NCBI GenBank assembly: GCA_963814875.1
Contig: CAWFFJ010000022.1
Span: forward strand, 186,001 to 250,000
Length of the DNA stretch: 64,000 nucleotides
Direction: 5' to 3'
From: CAVSIS01 sp963814875
Lineage (GTDB): Bacteria > Acidobacteriota > Thermoanaerobaculia > Thermoanaerobaculales > Sulfomarinibacteraceae
Position 1 is the first letter of the stretch, and each line of letters starts with the position of its first letter. Shown one piece after another: positions 8,487 through 15,919 of this stretch. Under the pieces are notes generated by a model. The model was not told where the DNA came from, searched no databases, and saw only the letters and a list, made by a program, of their open reading frames with translations. The position numbers and the translations under genes are program-made.

Positions 8487-10946
8487 ATGCGGGCTAGGCT
8501 CACTCTGCCCGTTCGCGGCATGACCTGCGCGACCTGCGCCAAGACCGTGGAGCGGATCGTGGGCCGCATCGAGGACGCCGAGACGCCTGAGGTCAACTTC
8601 GCCTCGGAGACGCTCTCGGTCGGTGTCGACGGCAAGGGGGCGCTGGCGTCGGTCGTCGAGGCGGTGCGCAGCGCGGGCTACGACGTGCCGATCACCACCG
8701 TCGAGCTCGCCGTCACCGGCATGACCTGCGCCAACTGCGCGGCCACCATCGAGCGCACGTTGACCCGCAAGGTCCCCGGCGTGGTCGCGGCGTCGGTGAG
8801 CTTCGCGTCGGAGGGGGCTCGGGTCGAGTACGTGCCCGGGACGGTGACCCGCCGCGACCTGGTGGCCGCGATCGAGAAGCTCGGCTACGGCGTCCGTCCC
8901 GAGGCAGCCGGCGACGGCACTGAGGCGGAGGCAGCGGCGACCGCACGCGATCGTGACGAGGCCCGCCGTCACCGGATCGCGCTCACTGTCGGCGTCGTCT
9001 TCACGGTGCCGCTGTTCGCACTGTCGATGGCGCGGGACTTCGGCCTGCTCGGCGCCTGGGCCGGCGCCCCCTGGGTGAACTGGTTGCTGCTCGCACTGGC
9101 GCTGCCGGTCCAGACCGTGACCGGGTGGGACTTCTACGTCGCCGCCTGGAAGGCACTCGCCAACCGCACCGCGAACATGGACGTGCTGGTGAGCCTTGGC
9201 TCGCTGACCGCCTTCGGCGCCAGCCTGCCGGTGACGGTCGCGCTCAGCTTCGGCTCGACCGCCTTCGGCAGCCATGTTTTCTACGAGACCGCGGCGGTCA
9301 TCCTGACCCTGATCAAGGTCGGCAAGCTGCTCGAGACCCGCGCCAAGCGCCACGCCGGCGACGCCATCCGCGAGCTGGTCTCGCTCACGCCCCGTACGGT
9401 CCGCATCGAGGTCGACGGCACCGAGATCGAGGTGCGGGCCGACGAGGTCTCGCTCGGCGACCTGCTGCTCGTGCGCCCCGGCGAGCGCGTGCCGGTGGAC
9501 GGCATCGTGATCGCCGGCCGCTCGGCAGTCGACGAGTCGGCCCTCACCGGCGAGAGCCTTCCGGTCGCCAAGCAGCCCGGCGACACCGTGCTCGCCGGCA
9601 CCGTCGCCATTGACGGCGTGCTGCGCTTCGAGGCGAGCCGGGTCGGTGCCGACACCGCCCTGGCCCGCGTGATCCGGCTGGTCCGCGAGGCTCAGGGCTC
9701 GAAGCCCGCCATCCAGAATCTCGCCGACCGTGTCGCCGCGGTCTTCGTCCCGGTCGTGATGGCGATCGCCGCGGTCACGCTGCTGGTGTGGTGGCTCGGG
9801 GTCGGCGCGAGCTTCGCCACCGCCCTGATGCGCATGGTCGCGGTGCTGGTGATTGCGTGCCCCTGTGCGCTCGGCCTCGCCACGCCCACGGCCATCATGG
9901 TGGGCACCGGGCGCGGCGCGCGGATGGGGATCCTGCTGCGCTCGAGCGAGGCGCTCGAGCGGGCCGAGAAGCTCGGCGTGATCGTGTTCGACAAGACCGG
10001 GACTTTGACCGAGGGCCGGCCGCGGGTCGCGGAGGTGGTGGCGGCGGAGGGCGAGTCACACGACGATCTGCTCGCGCTCGCCGCAGCGGCCGAGCGGGGC
10101 TCCGAGCACCCGCTGGGGCGCGCCGTGACCGAGGCCGCCGACGAACGCAGCCTCGCGACCGTCCGCGCCGACCGCTTCGAGTCGACGCCGGGCCTCGGGG
10201 TGGTCGCCCAGGTCGGTGGGCGCGAGGTGCTGGTCGGACGAAGGCTCCACCTCGAGCGTCACGGCGCCGACCTCGGCGACCTCGGAGCCGAGGCCGAGCG
10301 TCTGGAGCAGGCGGGCCGCACCGCGATCTGGGTCGCTGCCGGCGGCCGCGCGCTCGGGCTTATCGGGCTCGCCGACACGGTCAAGCCGGACGCTGCCCGC
10401 GTGGTCGCCGAGCTCCACCGGATGGGCCTCACGACGGTGATGCTGACCGGCGACAACCGCGCCGCGGCGGACGCGGTCGCCCGCGAGCTCGGGATCGACC
10501 GCGTGCTGGCCGAGGTCCTGCCCGAGGACAAGGCGGCGGCGATCCGCGAGCTGATGGACGGCTCCGAGTCTCTCGTCGCGATGGTCGGTGACGGCGTCAA
10601 CGACGCCCCAGCGCTCGCCCTCGCCGACGTCGGCATCGCGCTCGGCACCGGGACCGACGTCGCCATCGAAACTGCCCCGGTGACCCTGCTCCGGGGCGAC
10701 CTCGACCTCATCCCGCGCGCCATCGCCCTGAGCCGCGCGACCGTGCGCACGATCCGCGAGAATCTGTTCTGGGCATTCGGCTACAACGTGGTGCTGATCC
10801 CGCTCGCCGCCGGTGTCTTGGCGCCCTTCGCCGCGATCCCGGCTCCCCTGCGCATGCTGCACCCCGCGTTCGCCGCCCTCGCGATGGCCTTCTCGAGCGT
10901 GTCGGTCGTGTCGAACAGCCTACGCCTGAAGCACAAGCGGCTGTGA
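8487..10946 (+). CDS. copA: Copper-translocating P1B-type ATPase
   Basis: An inner-membrane Cu(I) exporter. Two N-terminal HMA domains carry GMTCATC and GMTCANC. Hydrophobic helices follow, then the actuator motif TGES, the transmembrane metal site CPC (Cys458-Pro-Cys460) typical of P1B-1 pumps, the phosphorylated Asp502 in DKTGTLTE, the SEHPLG nucleotide-domain motif, and the hinge GDGVNDAPAL. The length of 819 residues is normal for a two-HMA CopA. It follows copZ directly. No copper-sensing regulator (CueR, CsoR) is encoded next to it. Confidence 0.96.
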   Translation: MRARLTLPVRGMTCATCAKTVERIVGRIEDAETPEVNFASETLSVGVDGKGALASVVEAVRSAGYDVPITTVELAVTGMTCANCAATIERTLTRKVPGVVAASVSFASEGARVEYVPGTVTRRDLVAAIEKLGYGVRPEAAGDGTEAEAAATARDRDEARRHRIALTVGVVFTVPLFALSMARDFGLLGAWAGAPWVNWLLLALALPVQTVTGWDFYVAAWKALANRTANMDVLVSLGSLTAFGASLPVTVALSFGSTAFGSHVFYETAAVILTLIKVGKLLETRAKRHAGDAIRELVSLTPRTVRIEVDGTEIEVRADEVSLGDLLLVRPGERVPVDGIVIAGRSAVDESALTGESLPVAKQPGDTVLAGTVAIDGVLRFEASRVGADTALARVIRLVREAQGSKPAIQNLADRVAAVFVPVVMAIAAVTLLVWWLGVGASFATALMRMVAVLVIACPCALGLATPTAIMVGTGRGARMGILLRSSEALERAEKLGVIVFDKTGTLTEGRPRVAEVVAAEGESHDDLLALAAAAERGSEHPLGRAVTEAADERSLATVRADRFESTPGLGVVAQVGGREVLVGRRLHLERHGADLGDLGAEAERLEQAGRTAIWVAAGGRALGLIGLADTVKPDAARVVAELHRMGLTTVMLTGDNRAAADAVARELGIDRVLAEVLPEDKAAAIRELMDGSESLVAMVGDGVNDAPALALADVGIALGTGTDVAIETAPVTLLRGDLDLIPRAIALSRATVRTIRENLFWAFGYNVVLIPLAAGVLAPFAAIPAPLRMLHPAFAALAMAFSSVSVVSNSLRLKHKRL

Positions 10947-11022
10947 GAGCATGGGCTTCACGATGCGCCCTGCGCGTCGTCAAAGCCGCAGGCGAGCCTG
11001 CAGGCTCCGCGGGAGGTAGATC

Positions 11023-11973
11023 ATGACCACCACCGAGCGCGTGCTGCTCGCCGTCGCGCTGGTCGCCCTGGACGTGGTGCTGTTCGCGGTGCCGCTCACC
11101 GCAATCGCCGCTGCCTACGTCCTGATCGCGCGCCCATCCTGGTTCCGCGACTGGGTCTCTCGCCTCTACACGGACCCATCGATCCCGGGTGCCGGATCTA
11201 CCGGGCAGGGCGCGGGGCGCAATCCAAATGCCCTACCATCTCCCCTCATGGACCTACTCGAGATCTCCCGGGACCTCGCAGCCCGCGTCGACGGGCTCAC
11301 ATTCTCCGCTCCGGTCGCTCGTGTCTACAACCCCCTGGACTACGCCCGCGCCGGACACGAAGCCTACCTCCGCCGCTTCGGCAGCGGCCGCAAGGAGGTC
11401 TTGCTGCTCGGCATGAATCCCGGCCCGTTCGGGATGGCCCAGACCGGCGTCCCGTTCGGCGACGTGGCCACCGTGCGCGAGTGGCTCGCGATCGACGAGC
11501 CCGTCGGTCGGCCGATCGGAGAGCACCCCAGGCGACCTGTGCTCGGTCTCGCCTGCCCACGGGTCGAGGTGAGCGGCCAGCGCCTATGGGGCTGGGCGCG
11601 GGGCCGTTTCAGGACCCCCGCGGCCTTCTTCGCGCGCTTCCTGGTGGTGAACTACTGCCCGCTCCTGTTTCTGGAAGCCTCCGGCCGCAACCTGACGCCG
11701 GACAAGCTCACGGCGGCCGAGCGCGCACCCCTGCTCGAGGCGTGTGACGGCGCCCTTCGGGACGTCGTCCGCACCCATGCTCCGACATGGGTCATCGGCG
11801 TCGGACGCTTCGCCCGAACCCGGGCCGAGGTCGCTCTGGCGGAAGTCCACGTGCACATCGGCGAGATCCTGCACCCCTCGCCCGCCAGCCCCGCCGCGAA
11901 CCGCGGCTGGGCGGAGCAGGCCGAGGCTCAGCTCGGCGCCCTCGGGATCCCGTTGCCGGCGAGCAGGACGTAA
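11023..11973 (+). CDS. SMUG1-type uracil-DNA glycosylase with an N-terminal membrane segment
   Basis: Base-excision repair enzyme that removes uracil and oxidised pyrimidines. The catalytic core starts near residue 76 and has GMNPGPFGMAQTGVPFGDV (from residue 130), NYCPLLFLEASG and the HPSPASPAANRGW loop (His284); all three match animal and bacterial SMUG1 closely. Upstream, residues 1-75 form an unrelated hydrophobic segment (LLAVALVALDVVLFAVPL...) with a charged tail, preceded by GGGAGG. An internal ATG at 11248 fits the natural SMUG1 start. So either a small membrane-protein gene runs in frame into the glycosylase, or the two are separate genes whose junction is misread. The glycosylase assignment is firm; the fusion is uncertain. 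Confidence 0.88.
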   Translation: MTTTERVLLAVALVALDVVLFAVPLTAIAAAYVLIARPSWFRDWVSRLYTDPSIPGAGSTGQGAGRNPNALPSPLMDLLEISRDLAARVDGLTFSAPVARVYNPLDYARAGHEAYLRRFGSGRKEVLLLGMNPGPFGMAQTGVPFGDVATVREWLAIDEPVGRPIGEHPRRPVLGLACPRVEVSGQRLWGWARGRFRTPAAFFARFLVVNYCPLLFLEASGRNLTPDKLTAAERAPLLEACDGALRDVVRTHAPTWVIGVGRFARTRAEVALAEVHVHIGEILHPSPASPAANRGWAEQAEAQLGALGIPLPASRT

Positions 11974-12072
11974 ACCACAGAGGCACAGAGACTCAGCGCG
12001 GGCTCTGCCCGCAACCCAAGGGTGGTGCTCTCGCAGCCCCGGATCGTTGGCATCTGGTCGAAGCGGAATCTC

Positions 12073-12260
12073 ACCACCAAGACACCAAGACACCAAGAGG
12101 GCATTCAGGGGTGGCGGGCGCGTTTCCAACCATGGCTTCCAGGGAGCTGCGCCAGGGGAGCACGCGATGGGGGAGAATCCAAGCCGTACCCAGAGCCCCG
12201 CCGCGCGCGCGGCGCGCGGCCCTGCCTTCCGATGGCTTGGTGTCTTGGTGTCTTGGTGGT
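12073..12260. repeat. Inverted repeat with 8-bp tandem arms
   Basis: The left arm 12073-12097 and right arm 12236-12260 are perfect reverse complements over 25 bases. Each arm is built of tandem CACCAAGA units (three complete at 12075-12098). The 138-base interior contains a second perfect hairpin, GCCGCGCGC and its complement around GCG (12200-12220). The whole unit can fold as a nested cruciform or RNA stem. It lies between the 3' ends of two convergent genes. Confidence 0.8.
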
Positions 12261-12370
12261 TCAAGACTCCGTATCTCGAAATTGGCTCGGTACTTCCGAG
12301 TCGTCGCTTGACAGAATATCGCCAAACCGGAGGGAGTTCTCACCCGGGAGTAGCACAGAGAAGGCACAAC

Positions 12371-12389
12371 GGGAGGAGACAAGCTCCTC
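12371..12389. repeat. GGAGGAG-ACAAG-CTCCTC hairpin, copy A
   Basis: Six-base stem GAGGAG/CTCCTC with loop ACAAG. The flanks from 12369 are identical over 21 bases to 14345-14365. It is followed by a pyrimidine-rich tract in both places. Read on the other strand, the core is GGAG-CTTGT-CTCC, the same plan as the hairpin at 6405-6427. Confidence 0.7.
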
Positions 12390-12432
12390 GCCTACCCCTT
12401 CTTACTTCTTGCCTCTCACCTTCTTACCTGTC

Positions 12433-13413
12433 TCACGAATGTCCCAGCACCGGATGCGGCTCGTAGGGCTCTTCGAGCGCCGCGAGGTCGTCGGCTGCAA
12501 GCTTCAGGTCCACCGCCGCGATCGCTTCGTCGAGGTGCTCGAGCCGCGTCGCCCCGACGATCGGCGCGGTGACTCCCGGCTGGTGGAGCAGCCACGCGAG
12601 CGCCACGCGGGCGCGCCCGATGCCGAGCCGATGGGCCACTTCCGCAACCCGCACCGCCACGCGGTAGTCCGCCTCGCGCGTGTACATCTGCAGGGCGTAG
12701 TCGTCCGTCCGCGCCCGCGGCGTCTGAGCCTCGCCCGGCCGCGGCCGGTTTCCGACCACGAAGCCCCGCGCGAGCGGGCTCCATGGGATCACGCCCAGCC
12801 CCTCCTCGCGGCACAGAGGGAGCATCTCGCGCTCCTCCTCGCGGTAGACCAGGTTGTAGTGGTTCTGCATCGACACGAAGCGCGTCCAGCCCCTGAGGTC
12901 GGCGAGGTAGAGCGCCTTGGTGAGCTGCCACGCCCACATGCTGGAGGCCCCGATGTACCTCGCCTTGCCGGACTTGACGACGTCGTGAAGCGCCTCCAGG
13001 GTCTCGTCGATCGGGGTTTCGGGGTCCCAGCGGTGGATCTGGTAGAGGTCGACGTAGTCCATCCCCAGTCGGCTCAGCGACGCGTCGATTGCCGCGAGGA
13101 TGTGCTTGCGCGACAGCCCGCCCCGGTTGGGGCCATCGCTGAAGGGAAAATACACCTTGGTGGCGACCACCACCTCGTCGCGCTGGGCGTGCTCGCGCAG
13201 CAGCCGCCCAGTGATCTCCTCACTCACGCCGAAAGAGTACATGTCGGCGGTGTCGAAGAAGTTGATGCCGGCCTCGACCGCGCGCCGGACGAAGGGCTTC
13301 GCCGCCTCCTCGGGCAGGATCCAGTCGCGCCAGCTCGGGTCGCCGAAGCTCATCATCCCGAGGCAGATCCGCGACACCTTGAGGCCACTACGGCCGAGTC
13401 GGACGTACTCCAT
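12433..13413 (-). CDS. Aldo/keto reductase
   Basis: An NADPH-dependent reductase of the AKR superfamily with a (beta/alpha)8 barrel. The catalytic tetrad is visible as Asp54 and Tyr59 (FFDTADMYS), Lys86 (ATKVY) and His127 (YQIHRWD). The C-terminal coenzyme segment (PIVGATRLEHLDEA) is also typical. 326 residues, as in the YajO/YghZ-like subgroup. ATG at 13413 is chosen because GGGAGGG precedes it; an open in-frame extension to 13524 has no conserved features. The physiological substrate cannot be predicted. It is monocistronic on the minus strand and divergent from the next gene. Confidence 0.92.
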   Translation of the reverse strand: MEYVRLGRSGLKVSRICLGMMSFGDPSWRDWILPEEAAKPFVRRAVEAGINFFDTADMYSFGVSEEITGRLLREHAQRDEVVVATKVYFPFSDGPNRGGLSRKHILAAIDASLSRLGMDYVDLYQIHRWDPETPIDETLEALHDVVKSGKARYIGASSMWAWQLTKALYLADLRGWTRFVSMQNHYNLVYREEEREMLPLCREEGLGVIPWSPLARGFVVGNRPRPGEAQTPRARTDDYALQMYTREADYRVAVRVAEVAHRLGIGRARVALAWLLHQPGVTAPIVGATRLEHLDEAIAAVDLKLAADDLAALEEPYEPHPVLGHS

Positions 13414-13577
13414 GTCATGCCCTCCCTTCACACCCATTCCCAAGCGCGGTCCGGACGCGCGCATTCCCTCCCTGCGAGGCTGGCTCGTTGAGATCGATTC
13501 AGTCACCACGTATCCTGCAGACACCAGTCACCATCGGTCGAGAGCTCCGAGGCCGCTACGGAGCCTGGAGCTGAAGG

Positions 13578-14270
13578 ATGGACACCCTGATCGACGTGCT
13601 CCTCTACCTTGCCGCGGCTCTGATCCCGATCTCGATCTTCGTCCTGGTCGTCCGCCGCTCCCTGCGCACGGAACGGAAGTGGCCGCAGACCGCCGGCCTG
13701 CTCGGCATGACCTACACGCGACACGACGACGCGCCGCTGGAGCGGTTCTCCGGGTTCACCGCCCTCTACACGAGGGGTGCGGGCAGCCTCGCCAATGTGG
13801 TCTCCGGCAACCGTGCGTGGATCGACGTGTGGCTGGCGGACTACAGGTACCGGACGGACCCCATCGGCTCCGTCGAGCCCTTCGGCTTCACCGTGTGCCT
13901 GCTCGAGGACTCCCGTCTCGACCTGCCGCACTTCTTCATCAGGAGTCGCAGCAACCCGCGCTCGACGACGCGCGCGCCGCTGGTGCTGAGGCCCGAAGAC
14001 GACCCCGAGGTCGAGCTCGGCGAGGACCCCGAGCTCTCGCGGGCCTTTACCCTCCGGACGGCATCAGCCGAGGCGGTTCGTCGCCTGTTCACGCCGGACC
14101 TACGCGAGAAGCTGCGCGCCCTGGCGGTACCGTTCGTCGAGATCGAGGGGTTTGGTACGCGGCTGCTCGTGGACCAACGACGGTGGCAGCGCCCGGAGGA
14201 CGCCGGGGAACTCATCGACCAGGCGGTCGCCATCGCGGAGGAGCTGCGCAGAGCCTCGACCGGATGGTGA
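13578..14270 (+). CDS. Hypothetical membrane-anchored protein
   Basis: I do not recognise this family. The 230-residue chain starts with one strong hydrophobic helix (DVLLYLAAALIPISIFVLVV, residues 6-25) followed by Arg-rich residues, so the remaining 200 residues probably lie in the cytoplasm. The soluble part alternates short strands and helices, with FRIRSRSN-like basic and LRPEDDPEVELGEDPE acidic patches. It has ordinary codon use and an upstream purine-rich region (GGAGCTGAAGG), so a real gene is likely. It stands alone between two oppositely oriented enzyme genes. Confidence 0.65.
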   Translation: MDTLIDVLLYLAAALIPISIFVLVVRRSLRTERKWPQTAGLLGMTYTRHDDAPLERFSGFTALYTRGAGSLANVVSGNRAWIDVWLADYRYRTDPIGSVEPFGFTVCLLEDSRLDLPHFFIRSRSNPRSTTRAPLVLRPEDDPEVELGEDPELSRAFTLRTASAEAVRRLFTPDLREKLRALAVPFVEIEGFGTRLLVDQRRWQRPEDAGELIDQAVAIAEELRRASTGW

Positions 14271-14346
14271 CGGGCCAAACTCTCCGCGTCAAGCTCGAGT
14301 GCGCGCTGCGGGGGTCGAACTTGGGGTCTGGCGCGGTCCGGACCAC

Positions 14347-14367
14347 GGGAGGAGACAAGCTCCTCCC
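14347..14367. repeat. Perfect 8-bp-stem hairpin, copy B
   Basis: Stem GGGAGGAG (14347-14354), loop ACAAG, stem CTCCTCCC (14360-14367). It shares 21 identical bases with 12369-12389 and lies in the spacer between two convergent genes. It is followed by CACCTTCTTACC-like tandem pyrimidine repeats up to about 14460. There is no T run on either side, so it is not a classic terminator. Confidence 0.75.
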
Positions 14368-14463
14368 CTACGCCTCCTCACCTTCTTACCTCCTCACCTC
14401 CTCACCTTCTTGCCCACTTGCCTTCCGACGTCTCGCGTCTTACGTCTTGCGTCTCGCGATCTG

Positions 14464-15438
14464 CTACGGCAGCAGCACCGTCGACCCCACGGTTCGACGG
14501 CTCTCGAGCGCGCGGTGAGCCTCGGCGGCCTCGGCCAGCGGCCAGGTCTGGCCGATCGTCACCCGGACCGCCCCCGACTCGACCACCTCGAACAGCGCCC
14601 CAGCACTCTCCAGCAGCTCCTTCCGGGTCGCGTTGTACGTCATGAGCGTCGGCCGTGTGAGGTACAGCGAGCCGTGCTGGGAGAGCACCAGGGGTTGGAT
14701 CGGCGGCACGGGTCCGGAGGCGTTGCCGAAGGTGACCATGAGACCGCGCGGGCGCAGGCAGGCCAGCGATCCTTCCCACGTGGTCCGACCCACGGAGTCA
14801 TACACCACCGGGACACCGACCCCACCGGTCAGCTCGCGCACGCGGGCGGCGAAGTCCTCACGCGTGTAGACGATGGGGTAGTCGCAGCCGTTGGCGCGGG
14901 CGAGCTCCGCCTTGTCGTCGGTGCCGACGGTGCCGATCACGGTCGCGCCGAGGTGCTTCGCCCACTGGCACAGGAGGAGCCCGACCCCGCCCGCGGCGGC
15001 GTGGACCAGCACCGTGTCCCCGGGCTTGACCTCGTAGGTCCGCCGCACCAGGTACTCTGCCGTCATGCCCTTGAGCATGGCCGCGGCCGCGACCCGGTCG
15101 TCGACACCATCGGGAAGCGGGACGAGCTTGTCGGCCGGCATCACACGCTCCTCGGCGTAGGCTCCCGGCGGGCCACCGCCGTAGGCAACGCGGTCCCCAG
15201 CGGCGAGGCCTTCGACACCCTCCCCCACCGCCACGACGACCCCGGCGGCTTCCATTCCGAGCCCCGAGGGCAGCGTGGCGGGGTACAACCCAGTGCGGTG
15301 GTAGGTGTCGATGAAGTTCACGCCGACCGCGGTGTGGCGGACGAGCGCCTGGCCGGGACCCGGCCGCCCCGGTGCGACCTCCTCCCATCGCAGAACCTCG
15401 GGCCCGCCGGTGTGGTGGAAACGAATCGTCATGGTCAT
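14464..15438 (-). CDS. NADPH:quinone oxidoreductase (zinc-free MDR family)
   Basis: A medium-chain dehydrogenase/reductase that reduces quinones with NADPH. Diagnostic segments are VGVNFIDTYHRTGLYP, the Rossmann motif HAAAGGVGLLLCQWAKHLGA and VYDSVGRTTWEGSLACL, which match the Qor subgroup; no catalytic zinc cysteines are present. 324 residues, normal length. The first ATG at 15438 has GAGGAGG seven bases upstream; ATG at 15432 would remove two residues. It is transcribed divergently from the next gene with about 100 bases between them. Confidence 0.92.
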   Translation of the reverse strand: MTMTIRFHHTGGPEVLRWEEVAPGRPGPGQALVRHTAVGVNFIDTYHRTGLYPATLPSGLGMEAAGVVVAVGEGVEGLAAGDRVAYGGGPPGAYAEERVMPADKLVPLPDGVDDRVAAAAMLKGMTAEYLVRRTYEVKPGDTVLVHAAAGGVGLLLCQWAKHLGATVIGTVGTDDKAELARANGCDYPIVYTREDFAARVRELTGGVGVPVVYDSVGRTTWEGSLACLRPRGLMVTFGNASGPVPPIQPLVLSQHGSLYLTRPTLMTYNATRKELLESAGALFEVVESGAVRVTIGQTWPLAEAAEAHRALESRRTVGSTVLLP

Positions 15439-15541
15439 CGCGTGCCTCCTCGATCTCACCCGCATCCGGGTCCATCGTTCGGTCGTACTATTCTTACAGG
15501 ACTCAGAGGCGGGCGCACGTCCGCCGACGAGGAGGCGGAAG

Positions 15542-15919
15542 ATGAAACATCGGCAGAGCGGCCGGATCGGAGCGTTCGGGGTCATCGCGCTGGTCGTCGT
15601 CGGCGTCCTCGCCATGCTTGCGGCGGTCTACGGACCCAGGCTCGTCCGCGAGGGTCGGGCGGTCGGCGTCCCGCTGGTCAAGATGGCCCGCTCCGAGAAG
15701 GCGCTGGATGCGCTTGACACCACCTACTCGTTCGAGCCACCCGCCGACGGCCGCATCCCCCCGGATCGACTCGAGGCATTTCTCGAGATCCGCGAGGACC
15801 TCAAGCCCCGCTACGCCGAGATCCACGGCACGCTTTCGTCGAGCCGCAAGGGGCATCGCGGGGTGACGGTCACGATTCCCTCAACCGAGGAGCAGACGCC
15901 CGAACGGGAGCCGCGGTGA
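15542..15919 (+). CDS. Small hypothetical membrane-anchored protein
   Basis: A 125-residue protein that I do not recognise. A basic N-terminus (KHRQSGR) precedes a transmembrane helix (GAFGVIALVVVGVLAMLAAVYG, about residues 9-30). A helical charged part with a LEAFLEIREDL segment follows, and the tail is Glu/Arg-rich. It ends in a GTGA overlap with the methyltransferase-MetF gene and is therefore probably co-transcribed with the methionine genes, though its sequence suggests no role there. GAGGAGGCGGAAG before ATG 15542 is a strong ribosome-binding site. Confidence 0.7.
   Translation: MKHRQSGRIGAFGVIALVVVGVLAMLAAVYGPRLVREGRAVGVPLVKMARSEKALDALDTTYSFEPPADGRIPPDRLEAFLEIREDLKPRYAEIHGTLSSSRKGHRGVTVTIPSTEEQTPEREPR

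Larger units (their letters stand above)
11974..12432. other. Repeat-rich space between convergent genes
   Basis: No gene is seen. The space holds a CACAGAG-type tandem (about 11972-11995), a long inverted repeat (12073-12260, listed separately), a hairpin shared with 14.35 kb (12371-12389), and a pyrimidine-rich CTTCTTAC-type tract (12397-12430). Open frames across it encode low-complexity peptides such as LVSWCLGG and should not be annotated as proteins. Confidence 0.65.

Noticed and set aside
12022..13491. 489-codon plus-strand frame over the repeat region and aldo/keto reductase
   Set aside because: It reads through repeats and antisense to a clear enzyme; no start signal.
14347..14367. 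Rho-independent terminator at the shared hairpin
   Set aside because: A strong stem but no U tract on either strand; treated as a dispersed repeat.
15439..15541. Cobalamin riboswitch ahead of the methionine operon
   Set aside because: No B12-box-like sequence and only about 100 bases of space; nothing supports it.
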